Source: Rhizomys pruinosus (taxonomy: Eukaryota; Chordata; Mammalia; Rodentia; Spalacidae). Taken from it: a stretch of 64,000 bases of DNA. The translations under genes and the position numbers were made by a program. A model generated the notes under the pieces. The model had not been told where the DNA came from, did not search any database, and saw nothing but the letters and a program-made list of their open reading frames with translations. Below are positions 46,088 through 57,287 of this stretch, piece by piece; positions within the stretch are counted from its first letter, which is position 1; each line of letters starts with the position of its first letter. Location of the stretch: positions 2,726,741-2,790,740 of the forward strand of contig VZQC01008065.1 of assembly GCA_009823505.1 (NCBI GenBank), in the 5' to 3' direction.

Positions 46088-46724
46088 GGTGTGTGAGCAT
46101 CTCACTGGAACTCGACAAGTAGCATCTTCTTATTTAGGAAATGGCTCCAGGATGACAATCCAAATAGTAGTTTTAACAGCAACTTAGAGAAATTATAGTT
46201 TATTTTTTCTCACAGGACAGTAAGACAAAAGAGATCAGCCCAAGCAGGTGGCCTAGAGGTTCAGTAATATAATCAGGGATCCAGGCCCTTTCTATCTTGG
46301 TGCTGTTTCATGCAACAGGCTGGGTTACAATTCCAGGTTCATCAGATGTGTGCTGCTGAACCTCCGGACTTTCATGGGGGATAGCTTTCCCATGTTCCCT
46401 CAGCTTCAATTGTACAAAAAACAACTTTATAGTTGAATGTACAGCCTTATACTTTCTCTGGAAGAGACAGACATGGGCAAAGGCCTTAGAAATTAGGGCT
46501 GTGCTGACTGGTACCCCAACAAGAGAGGCTAAGTCAGGAGAATCAAGAGTTTGGGACCAGCTTGGGCTATATAGTAAAGGCCTGTCTCAAAGCCAAAATC
46601 CAAAATGAGACAAGTTGAGCTGGCATGTCAGCATACTAGGAACAATAAGGAAATTAGTGGCACATGTTTAGTTGTTGTCATGTATTTCCAGTATTACTAT
46701 TTATCTATTACTATATATTTATTT
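46086..46724 (+). other. Unique sequence with a degraded B1-like stretch
   Basis: Around 46510-46600 the words AGGCTAAGTCAGGAGAATC, TTTGGGACCAGCTTGGGCTA and GGCCTGTCTCAAAG resemble an old proto-B1/B1 copy. The rest is unassigned. Confidence 0.4.
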
Positions 46725-47316
46725 CAATATTCTTATTTTCTTTTTTTAATCTTTTGTTGAAGTTTTGTGCATTTCATACATCACTTCTCAGTTCAATCCA
46801 GACTCATTTCCCCCTCCATGCCCCCCACCCCTCCCAAGTTCATGGAGTCTGCCATACATGTCCTGTTTCGCCTCTGAGTCTTTTCAAAGTTTTTCAAAGC
46901 AGAAGATTAATTTTGGGGGGGGGGCGGGGGGAGAACTCTACTGCTTCAGTCAGTTCCCTGTCCCAGTTCTTTTGTTGTTATTCCCTCCAATCCATACTGT
47001 TTCACCATATGCATTTGTGTATGTCATACATGTGCTAAAATCATGTAATCTGAAAATAAACTTTGTTATTTCCAAATCATATTTCAAGATTCACATTTTT
47101 CCCTTTTAATTTTATATTGCTCTAAAATACGCAAACATACCCTCCACCCTTGTAGCAAAATTATAAACTCTGAAAATAAGTAGTAGGTTAATTCTAGAGC
47201 CCGTTAAGGGATTCATATTCTAAGAGCACAGTTGCTTTTAGATAAAGAGAAATATATCATTAATGTTACTCAGTTTGCCTTACTTGATACTAGCATCCAC
47301 AAATGAGGGATACCAT

Positions 47317-50297
47317 TCACCATTTGTTTTTCTGGGACTGTGTTACCTCACTTAGCATAATATCTTCTAGTTCCATCCATTTACCTGAAAAGTTCATGAT
47401 GTCATCTTTCTTTACCACTACATAGAACTCCATTCTGTAGATGTACCACATTTTCTCTATCCACTCCTTGGTTGAGGGGCACGTGGGTTGGTTCCAACTC
47501 TTTGATATTGTGAAGAGAGCTGCAATAAACATGGATGTGCATGTATCTCTGTGGTAGCATGAGTCTTGTGGGTATATACTCAGGAGTGGTATGACTGGGT
47601 CAGGTGGTAGGCTCACTTTCAGTCTTTTAAGGGTTCTCCACACTGCTTTCCACAGTGGTTGTACAAGTTTACATTCCCACCAGCGGTGGATGAGTGTTCC
47701 CCTTTCCCCATACCCTCTCCAACATTTGGCATCATTTGTTTTCTTGATCCTAACCAGTCATATTGGAGTGAGATGATATCTTAAAGTGGTTTTAATTTGC
47801 ATTTCCTTAATTATTAATGATGTTGAACACATTTTAAGATGTTTATCAGCCATTTTTACTTCCTCACTTGTGAAGTCTCTATTCAGCTCTTTACTCCATC
47901 TCTTGAGTGGGACATTTGTTTTCTTACGTCTTTCTTTTTGAGTAGTTTATATATTCTGGAAGTTAATGTTCTGTCAGATGTATTAGTGGTGAAGGTTTCC
48001 TCCCACTCTGTGGGTTTTTTCTTCACTTCACTGATTGTTTCTTTCACTGTACAGAAGCTTTACAGTTTAATGAGTTCTCGCTTGTCAATTGTTGCTTATT
48101 TCCTGTGCAGTTGCTGTCTGATTTAGAAAGTCTTTCCCATTGCATGTGCTTTATTAGTAGGATCGAAAGGTTAAGCCTGGACAAGCTGGCAGCCCATGAA
48201 AGAAAACAGCCAGAACTGACTAGAGACCAAGACATCAGTTCCAGAGAAAGTAGAGTGTTTTGCTTCTCATCCACCTGTGCCCCTTTTCTAAGCCTAGGGA
48301 ACAATCTGCGGAAGAGGGGGCGTGGTAGAATGTAAGGGCTTTGATTGGGGTTAATGGTGAAACTACAACAATATAGACTGGACACTCATTTGATCAACTT
48401 GATTGAACATACAAGCCCCCCCTGCTGGATGGTGGGACCCATGAGCTGTGTGGGTTTGGGCACAACTGCTTGCAATTGGTTTTACATGAAGGATGCTTGT
48501 ACTCACAAATTATCACTTATTGTCAAAAAAAAATGAAAACAAAACAAAACAAAAAAAGCAGAGAAAGATGCAAAAAACTTATGGCAGAATGCATGATCTG
48601 GGATGGGTAGGGGTGGGGGGGGAGAAGGGAAGGGGATATATGCCTGAACTGAATTGGAAAATGATGTATGAAATACACAAAGCATCAATAAAAAAAAAAG
48701 AAAGTCTTTCCCTATAGTTATGTCTTGTAGGTTGCTGCCAACTTTTTCTTCTATCACCTTCAAAGTTTCTGTTTGCACACTGAGGTCTTTGATCCATTTG
48801 GAGTTGATTGTTTGTACAGGGTGAGAGGTAGGGATTTAATTTTATTCTTCTACAAGTGGTGATCCAGTTTTGCCAACACCATTTGCTGAAGATGCTGTCT
48901 TTCCTCCATTGTCTTCTTGGCCCCTTTGTCAAATACCATGTGGCTGAAATTGTATGAGCTCAAGTTTGGATCTTCAATTTTGTTCTATTTTTGGTCTATA
49001 ATTGTGCCAGTACCAGGCTGCTTTTATGACTATAGCCCTATAATATAGTTTAAAATCTGGTGTAGTGATCACTCCTGTATTGCTCTTTTCACTCAGGGCT
49101 GCTTTGGGTATTTGGGGTCTTCTGTTTTTCCATATGAATTTAAGGATTCCCCCCCCAAGTTTGTGAAGAAACTCATGGGGATTTTAATTGGAATTGCATT
49201 GAATCTGTATATTAATTTGGATAGAATGGATATTTTTACTATATTAATTTTTCCAATCCATGAGCATGGGAGGTCCTTCCATCTTCTCATGTCTTCTTTG
49301 CTCTCCTTCTACAGGGGTTTAAAATTTTTGTTGTAGAGATTTTGGTGTCTTTAGTTGGGTTTGTTCATAGTTGTTTTATTTATTTTTTTGAGGCATTGTG
49401 AGTGGGAAGGTCTCCTTATATTCATTCTTCTGTTGCTTGTTGTTGGTGTAAAGAAAGACTACTGATTTTTCTAGGTTAATTTTGTATCCCACAACTTTAC
49501 TGAAAGTCTTTATTGTTTCTAGGAGTTTTCTGGTGGAGTTTTTAGCATCCCTTTGGTAAACTATCATATTGTCTTCAAAAAGGGATAGCCTGAATTCCTC
49601 ATTTCTAATTTGTACTCCTTTAATTTCCTTTTCTTGCCTTGTTGCCCTAGTAAACAATTTAAGCATTATATTGAAGAGGAGTAGTGATAGATGGCAGCCT
49701 TGCCATGTTCCTGCCTTTGAAGGGAATGCTTCTAACTTCTCTCCATTAAGGATCTGTTGGCAGTGATGTATTATATTGTCCAGTTCAGATGTCTCTCTGT
49801 TTATTCTTTGTCCAGTTGATCTATCCAAAGAGCTCAGTGGGGTATTGAAGTTCCCCACTATTAGTGTGCTAGGATTAATCTGTGCCTTAGGTCTTGCAGG
49901 ACTGTGCTTATAAAGTTCAGTGCACTGGAGTTTGGGGCATATATATTTATCATTGTGAAATCTTCATGGTTATTTGTTCCTTTGATAAGTATATAATGGA
50001 CCTCTTTGTCTTTTCTGATTAATTTTACTTTGAGGTCTATTTTGTCTGAAATTAGAATGGCAACTCCTGCTTGCTTTTTGGTACTATTTGCTTGGAATAT
50101 CTTTTTCCATCCTTTCACTTTGAGTTGGTGACTGTCCTTGAGGGTGAGATGGGTTTCTTGTAGACAGCATATAGATTCTGTTTCCTAGTCAATTCTCTCA
50201 GTCTATGTCTTTTGATTGGAGAGTTTAGGCCATTAATATTTAAAGTTATTATTGAGAGATGTGTGCTGCTTCCTTTCACCTTATTTTCTGTTTGCAT
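47317..50297 (-). pseudogene. L1 ORF2, internally deleted and broken
   Basis: ORF2 starts at an intact ATG (50297, MQTENKVKGSSTHLS). Endonuclease sequence continues in broken frames (49861-50118). At 49376-49858 a single 160-codon frame joins the end of the endonuclease (GNFNTPLSSLDRSTGQ, with Asn where the catalytic Asp of GDFNTPLS is expected) directly to reverse transcriptase ([10 protein letters not shown]); its active-site motif reads FEDN instead of FADD. The C-terminal end lies at 47317-47643 with a characteristic IEKMWYIYRMEFY. The deletion and active-site changes mean no activity. Confidence 0.87.
48139..48698 (+). mobile_element. Composite retroelement copy 3 (5'-truncated)
   Basis: A 560-bp plus-strand insertion in L1 ORF2 with a perfect 14-bp duplication AGAAAGTCTTTCCC at 48125-48138 and 48699-48712. 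It has about 400 bp of body shared with copies 1 and 2 (GACACTCATTTGATCAACTT; GTTTTACATGAAGGATGCTT), then an A-rich stretch, then about 150 bp L1-like tail and poly(A). L1 homology resumes exactly after the duplication. Confidence 0.85.
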
Positions 50298-50397
50298 TCT
50301 TGATCTAGGTTTGCATTTTCACAGTTATACTTTTATTAATTTCTGTCTCTAGCTGCTTGGGAATAGGTGCTCCTTTTCTCTGTCCTTTGAACTGCTT

Positions 50398-51450
50398 CTA
50401 GTATTTTCTGAAGGGTTGGGTTTTTTTGGACACATATTCTTTCATCTTGTTTATGTCATGAAAGATTTTTCTTTCTCCTTCAACTGTAATTGACATTTTT
50501 GCTGGGTATAGCAATCTGGGTTGGCATCTATAGTCAATTAGTACTGGGAATACATTAGGCCATATTCTTCTGGCTTTCATAGTTTGCACTGAGAAGTCAG
50601 CTGTAATTCTGATTGATTTTCCTTTATATGTAACTTAATGTTTTTCTCTTGTGGCTTTCAGCATCTTGTCATTGTTTTGGCCATCAAGTGTTCTAACTAT
50701 GATATGGCATGGGGAATTTCTTTTCTGATCTTGTCTATTTGGAGATCTATGTGCTTCTTGTATTTGTATGGGTTTGTCTCTTTTCAGTTTAGGGATATTT
50801 TTTCTTCTATTATTCTGTCGAAAATCTGATCAATACAGGTCTCTTGGGAATCTTCTCCTTCCTCTATCCGTATGATGTGAAGGTTTGGTCTTTTCATAGT
50901 GTCCCAAATTTCCTGATTATTGTTCCACAAAGATTATTGTTCATAATTTTCGTTTGAGCTTTCTATTTTTTCCTTGCTATCTTCCAGGTATGATGTTCTG
51001 TTTTCTGCTTCATCCAATCTGTTTTTGAGGCTTTCTCCCATCCTTTCCTGTTGATTGGATGAGTGTTCAATTTCCGTTTTTGTTTCATCCTGTGATTTCT
51101 TTAGTATTTCCACTTCCTTTTGGAGCTTGTCATTCTCTTCTTGTAGCAGCTCCTTGATTCGCTTCTCTGTATTCCTTTTCATTTCAGCATAGGATCTTTT
51201 CAGTGTTTCTATTTCCTTCTGGAGTTTGTCATTCTCTCCCTCCAGTTCCTTTCTGAGTTCTTCATTCTCTCCCTTTAGTTATTTTATTTGTTCTTTATAT
51301 TCTTTGATTTCTTTGATTATGTCTATGATTGTTCTTTTAAGATCCATGTCCTGGTTTCCTTCCACTGAGATCACATTGTAGGGATCTTCTATAGGACTGG
51401 TAGTATCTGGTGGAGATTTATTATGTGCTTTTCTCATGTTCTTTTTTTCT
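50398..51450 (-). pseudogene. L1 ORF1, broken
   Basis: The C-terminal part is open at 50398-50589 (ending near QTMKARRIWPNVFPVL at its upstream side), and the coiled coil at 50934-51182 shows charged heptads (LQKEVEILKKSQDETKTEIE). The N-terminal segment, up to about 51450, is frame-broken. It has the same arrangement as ORF1 at 40396-41612. Confidence 0.8.
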
Positions 51451-51684
51451 TTGTGTTTTTAGCATGTGGGTTTATTTTATTGTTTGCATTCTGGTGTGAA
51501 TCTCAAACGTTTCTTTGCTGCATTAAAAGCTAAATTTGCTTGTTTCCTACAGATATGTTCCTTGTCTTCTCCTTGGTTTGTGGAAGGCTGGTTGTGTTAG
51601 GTTTCCAGTTTTCAGTTTTGGTTATATATAGGGAGGTCCAGCTGGCTCCCCTTTCTGGTCTGGAGGTTCTCCAGAAGTCCTATT

Positions 51685-52340
51685 CCCCAGGTGCTAAGCT
51701 GCCTCCTCTCTCTGGGCCTGGCAAGTGTCTGGCTGGCTGGGTGACTCTGCCTTGCTGCTGTGCATGCTGGGCCAGGTATGGCTGGTTGGCAGGCAACAGG
51801 CCATGCCCAGGGGAGCAATGGGCCTGCCTGGTGTTGTGCTCACCTGTTCCCCGGGCCTGCCTGGTGTTGTGCTCACCTGTTCCCCGGGCCTGCCTGGTGT
51901 TGTGCTCACCTATTCCCCAGGCCTGCCTGGTGTTGTGCTCACCTGTTCCCCAGGCCTGCCTGGTGTTGTGCTCACCTGTTCCCCAGGCCTGCCTGCTGTT
52001 GTGCTCACCTGTTCCCCGGGCCTGCCTGGTGCTGTGCTCACCTGTTCCCCGGGCCTGCCTGGTGCTGTGCTCACCTGTTCCCCGGGCCTGCCTGGTGCTG
52101 TGCTCACCTGTTCCCCGGGCCTGCCTGGTGTTGTGCTCACCTGTTCCCCGGGCCTGCCTGGTGTTGTGCTCACCTGTTCCCCGGGCCTGCCTGGTGTTGT
52201 GCTCACCTGTTCCCCGGGCCTGCCTGCTGTTGTGCTCACCTGTTCCCCGGGCCTGCCTGGTGTTGTGCTCACCTGTTCCCCAGGTGCCGTGCTGCCTCCT
52301 CTCTCTAGACCCAGTGGGTATCTGGCTGGCTGGGTGACTC
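51685..52340. repeat. Duplicated 63-bp arms flanking the 33-bp array
   Basis: Two copies of a 63-bp sequence (51685-51747 and 52278-52340), each starting CCCCAGGTGC and ending GTCTGGCTGGCTGGGTGACTC or close to it, bracket the minisatellite. This suggests the L1 promoter region was a tandem monomer whose spacer later expanded. Confidence 0.85.
51829..52281. repeat. 33-bp GC-rich minisatellite in an L1 5' UTR, about 14 units
   Basis: About 14 near-identical units, GGGCCTGCCTGGTGTTGTGC then TCACCTGTTCCCC. Variants alternate GTGTTG, GTGCTG and CTGTTG, and CCCCGGG versus CCCCAGG. As 33 is divisible by three, long 11-residue-repeat frames appear on both strands; these are not genes. Confidence 0.97.
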
Positions 52341-52608
52341 ACTCAATATTCCTATTGTATGTTTTGTTTAGAGTTTTGTTTTATAATATTTACTATAATT
52401 TCTATAGCTTATCTTACAATGTTTCTCCAACTCAATTTCTTTGTAAGTGAAAAGTTCTTCATATCTGTTCAGTAGTAGTACTAGTCAGGAATCTAAGCCT
52501 TATGTTTGTTAGAGAACCAAGCCTATACAGAAATGAAGGACAGTGCTCTCCACAGCCTGCCAGCCCTTTGGAAACCTACAATTTACTAACCCAAAACTGC
52601 TAGTTAAA

Positions 52609-52752
52609 AGATCACACCTTTAATCACAGCACTTGAGAGGCAAAGGCAGGCAGATCTCTGTGAGTTCAAGAGTTCAAGGTCAGCCTGTTCTACATAGCAA
52701 GTTCCAGGACAGCTGGGGCTAGGGGAACTCCGTCAAAAAAGAAAAAAAAAAA
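52609..52752 (+). mobile_element. B1 SINE, 5'-truncated
   Basis: It starts part-way (CACACCTTTAATCACAGCAC), continues GTTCAAGGTCAGCCTGTTCT and GTTCCAGGACAGCTGGGGCT, and ends in an A-rich tail. Confidence 0.9.
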
Positions 52753-54200
52753 GTCACTGGGGCACAATCCTCTCCTAGGCACCAGAGGGCAGTACAGCCT
52801 AAGAAATGACTGTTTAATGCAGGTAACCACTGTAACTGGATCCTGCCCATTTAACAAACCAGGTGGCTCTGCAGCTACATGCTTTACTGGAGTCCTGGAG
52901 CCACTAATCTTCAACGCTTCAAACTCATTTCCAGAAAGGGGTGGTGCATGTATGGTACACTTTAGTTATGCCCATATTATTTGGCCTATAAGCAGATAGG
53001 TGGCTGCTCACTGAAAACCCAGCAGCCTTGTGCAACCCACTGCATTTCAACCTGTTTGGGGAAACTTGTTTCCATATAGTTCTGTATCACTACAAGGTGT
53101 CCACACCTGTAGTGTTCTCCTGAGGCAGAACATCTGGACAAAATGCCGACTTCTGATGAGTAGGACTTCTTGTCTAATCGAGGAATTTTGAGTTTAATAA
53201 CAATAAAGCAAAGGAATATGAAGCAAAATAACATTTTTAAAAGACTGACTTAAACCAAAGAACTAGAACAATGCATTACAACAAAGGCCACACTGGGTTC
53301 TCCTAGATATTGGAGTGTGGCCTGCAGTTCTGCATTGGGAAGACTTTTGAGGCTATTTCTAGGTTTGGTGAGGAAAATTATAGACAGCCTGCCCTGAGTG
53401 GCATAGGAGTAGTGAAGATGTTTTCTGTGTGGTCACACACTTGTCACTGTCTTAGTCCCATTTGACATCATCTCCTCCCATTAAACTTTGAGGATTTCTT
53501 TTATAGAAAGCACTATATTGGTCATGACACAAGACAAATATGAAAATGAAAAGATGGTTTCTTCAAGAAAGCAATAACACAGTAGCAAAGAACTAAAGTC
53601 ATTGTAATCACTGAGCATGGCGGCTCAGTTTTATTATCCCAGCATTCAGGAAGAAGTAACAGAAAGCTTTGTCAGTTAAAGGACAGCAACCTGGGTTCAC
53701 AAAGAAGAAAAGACAGGGGATAACAAGGACAGATTGAAGCAAAACATGGTTTTCACTTGGGAGGCAAGAGCCCAAGATCTAAGAGAAAACTTCTCTGCTC
53801 CACCTAAGAGAATAACTCTGGATGAAAAGGACAGAAAACAGAAGAAATTTCAGCAAAAGAGTCATGTAAACAGAAGTGTGGAGGGTCCTGGTTAAGAAAC
53901 TGCCCCGTGTCAGTGAGTGGTGAAAATGTGCTGACATTAATAATCTTACTTCACCAAGAACTCTGCCCTCCAGAGAAGGCATGAGTCACATATTATTACA
54001 TATTTATTCATCAAATGGAATTTCATACCTTTATGACTTCTCATATTTGAATTAAAATGTTTTAGCACTGATGTGCTCTTTGTGCTGAGGTTGGTAAGGG
54101 AGTAGGGTTCAGTGAGACCTTTTGAAAGCTATCAGGAGAACCCAGACTTCTCTGTTAACTTGTGAAGTTGTGGCAAGTATCTTGTCTCAGTCTGTGAGGA
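52753..54200. other. Unique sequence, no gene seen
   Basis: No confident repeat. Bases 53605-53720 show weak B1-like words (GAGCATGGCGGCTCAG, AACCTGGGTTCACA). Confidence 0.4.
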
Positions 54201-54209
54201 GCCTATTGG

Positions 54210-54395
54210 ATGAGACAGCAGATGGCAAACTTCTTCCTATTTCTTCTGATATTAGAGCTTCCACTGCTGGCCACTGGAAGTGGATTTTCTGATTTGAAGG
54301 TGATATGGGGGATATCACCTCTTGCAACAGAAGATTACGATCTCTCAGAAAGGAACCTAGAGACTGTAATAGCATCTGGAGAGAAGAAAATATGA
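54210..54395 (+). CDS. Candidate short ORF with signal-peptide-like start
   Basis: A 61-codon ORF. From the second methionine (ATG at 54222) it reads MANFFLFLLILELPLLATGS, a typical hydrophobic signal-peptide core with a small-residue end. Soon after, TTTGAAG/GTGATA could be a weak splice donor, so this may be a first exon of a secreted protein gene or a relic of one. The remainder is charged and unremarkable. No TATA box or downstream exon could be confirmed. Confidence 0.15.
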   Translation: MRQQMANFFLFLLILELPLLATGSGFSDLKVIWGISPLATEDYDLSERNLETVIASGEKKI

Positions 54396-56801
54396 CAAAT
54401 ATGAAGACTGATACTGAGAAACATCAAAGATCAGTGACTTTGAGAATGGATAACAAGGAACATGATTCTCCGCAGTATTTTGTAGAGAATGAAAACAAGA
54501 AAAGAAGTCGCATATGTTTAGAATATGGATATTTTCTTGAGTATTTTTCATCAATAGCTGGTTGAATAGCCATGGAGACAGAACCCACAAACACAAAAAG
54601 GCAACCGTACTTCACAGTATCATTTCAATAAAGGGTACAGTCTGCATAGCAGAGGGAGGGAACTAACAATCCAGTTTGTTGGGAAAGAAACTGGTCCTGA
54701 ACTCTGTGCTACAATGACTTGAGTAAGGGTGAACTGCAGGAGGTTCCTGATGTTATCAAACAGCCCTAACGTTTGCAAAGGGACAACATGGAAAATCTGA
54801 GAAGCAACATGATATGGAGCCATGCAACTGAAAGAGCTCCACTATCTCCTCTTTACAACTGCTCTGAAAGATATCTATATATACAGCCCTATCCACCTAT
54901 AGCTTTTTTTTACAACACAGTAAGTCAAACCTAGAGCCATGCACATTCCAGGGAAGTTCTACTTCGCTGAGCCTGAGCACCCAGGTCAGGCTGCTACAGG
55001 AATGCCATGCATCTGAGACTCAATGAACTAATCAGCAGTCAGAGTATAAATCTTCCCTGACAGATTTACTTATGGGAATTAAGTATTTTAGTATATATTA
55101 AAGAGTCTTGATTCGGGTAAATACTCAGAAATCTTAAATAAAATTTAAAGTCTATTGTGCTAGAGCTATGTCCTATAATTTCCCAGGTCTAGGCAGTTTG
55201 GCTGGGCATCTTTGTTCCCACTGTTACATTGCAAAATATCCTTCTACCTTCAGGTCCTGAAGTTTCAATCTTCTTTTAACCAGTAAGTCATAAGAGGTGT
55301 TATTAAAAGGGCTTTGACCATAATTGAATTGATTTCCAGATGAGGTGTTTCTATATGTCTAGGCTAGCTGAACGCCAGGTTTACAAAGCCATGGAAAATC
55401 CACAAAGAGTCCAAGTTGAACATCCATATGTCTGTGCAGGGCCGGGCAGCATGCCACAGTTACCATCCTTTGTTATCCCCCAAAGCAGCTAGCTGCTCAT
55501 GTCCTCTTAATACAGAAAAGTTTAACAAAAACACTTCTAAATTCTCCTAGATCAATCTTAAAAACAATACTATGTCCAGAGCTGCACTTTATCCATGATA
55601 CAGCAAGGCTTCCCTTGCCTTGCCTGTCTTTGCTGTGCTCATTGGAGGCGATCCCTAAGACAGAGTAAGGAAGTGGATCCTTAATCTCTCATGCGCTCTG
55701 AAACCCTGATTCTAAGGTATCCCTTTTTCTAACTTTCAACAGACCCCTATAAATCAACTCATTGATCCAATAGGATGGATTAATTCGATATAGATCAAAG
55801 AGTATTGATCAAGTAAATTTGGCAGCCAATGGAAAACAAACTTTGCACATGAATAAGTGAACTTCCAGCTATTTTAGCAACAGGGTTTTAAATGGGAATT
55901 ATAGACTTAAAATACTAGTCACCAACCATTTAACCTATGTCCTATACCATTTAGAAGCTGAAAACCTTAACAATAGAGTGCTGGAGTACTCCTGCATGTG
56001 ATGAGGCTTAGCCAGCTACCTAGAATTGGCAGTTGCTTCCCTGCCCTATGCCTAGTGGTAGGATAACTAAATGGGATAAGAAACAACTAGAAATGATGAA
56101 GCTTTTTAGGTCAGAGGCTGGTGTAGAAGAAGGAAAGACATATTTATTCTGTTCTTTTCTTGTAGGGACTGGTCTTACCTGAGATTAGGATTCTCTTAAA
56201 GGGAAAACTGTCATTGTGAAGGTTCTGTGATTCTTTGTGCTTGTAGAAATGAAACCCAAAGCAATGTCAATTTACTAGAGGACATACATATTTGTATGCT
56301 CTGAAAATACCCATAATTTGTATGGTATGAGGGGTGAAATGGACTATTCTATACACATTCATGAGAATGTCAGGTTCTGTCATGGAGGAGAGGTAGCAGT
56401 AGAAAGAGAAATCCAAGAAAATAGAGGCCCCGAAGCAGACATGTCATTAAGAAATGTGCCACAAAGAGAAACTAGCTAATAGTGTGTTGTTACTATTATC
56501 CACATCTTGCTAGGACTTCAGGACAGGTTCTGTATAGCAGACTCATGTGGAAAACTTCCAGAAGAGCAAACCAGTTGGGTATGGGGAGTGAACAGGGTGC
56601 ACTTCTATGCAGAGGAAGGGCAGCTATTGTAGAAGACAAGATGCAGAGAGGTGGCCAGTGATTTCAGAGGAAGCAGGAGATGACAGCATTGGGCCACAAT
56701 AACAGATGGACGTTAAGAACTCTACAGTGTGGGAGATATAGGAAAAGGGGGCGTTGAGGGGGCATGTTGTATTCCTTCCAAATATATTAAACCCTCTAAT
56801 T
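54396..56801. other. Unique sequence, no gene seen
   Basis: No repeat or coding region is recognised; ORFs are under 90 codons. Confidence 0.5.
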
Positions 56802-56806
56802 CGGGT

Positions 56807-57282
56807 TGTGATGGCTAACTTTGGTTGTCAACTTGACTGGTTCTGGAATTAACTGAAATGAGATAAATCTTCTTGATTGGACTATCTGAGCCCCACCCTA
56901 AATGTGGGTGTCACCTTCTGGTGGCAACCTGTATCAAAGGCCATGGCAGAGGGAGGTTTTGCTTTTCCCTGATTGCCTTCTCTCTCACTGGTGAGTTCAT
57001 CTTGTTGCTATGGAATTTCTCTAATTATAGTAGAACCAGTTTCTTCAGATTACAACATAGAATGAAGACTAGTAGACCTCCAGGAATCCTTTAGGCCTTC
57101 AACACCAGATTAGGACTGCTGAGACATCCAGCTTCATGGACTGAGCAACTACTAGATTCTCAGCCTCTCCACAGTGGTGCAGCCAGTGTTGGACCACTCA
57201 GATTCTATCCTGTAAACCAATCTAATAAATATCCATACAATGAATCTGTATATATTATTTTAGTAGAGAACCCTAAATTACA
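56807..57282 (+). repeat. Solo ERV-L LTR, diverged
   Basis: Same family as 11779-12241: TGTGATGGCTAACTTTGGTTG at the start, GTCAACTTGACTGG, AAATGTGGGTGTCACCTTCTG, CTGAGACATCCAGC, and GAGAACCCTAAATTACA at the end. No internal region follows. Flanking CGGGT / TGGGT fits a 5-bp target duplication with one change. Confidence 0.87.
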
Positions 57283-57287
57283 TGGGT

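Larger units (their letters stand above)
46738..52343 (-). mobile_element. L1, reverse, internally deleted
   Basis: A complete L1 by its ends: 3' UTR at 46741-47300, ORF2 47317-50297, ORF1 about 50398-51450, 5' UTR 51450-52343. A 13-bp duplication CAATATTCTTATT (46725-46737) / CAATATTCCTATT (52344-52356) borders it. ORF2 has lost about 1.3 kb between endonuclease and reverse transcriptase, and the composite element sits at 48139-48698. Confidence 0.88.

Noticed and set aside
51540..52450. Cysteine- or proline-rich repeat proteins of 180-265 codons on both strands
   Set aside because: They are translations of a 33-bp minisatellite inside an L1 5' UTR. All frames are open because 33 is a multiple of three.
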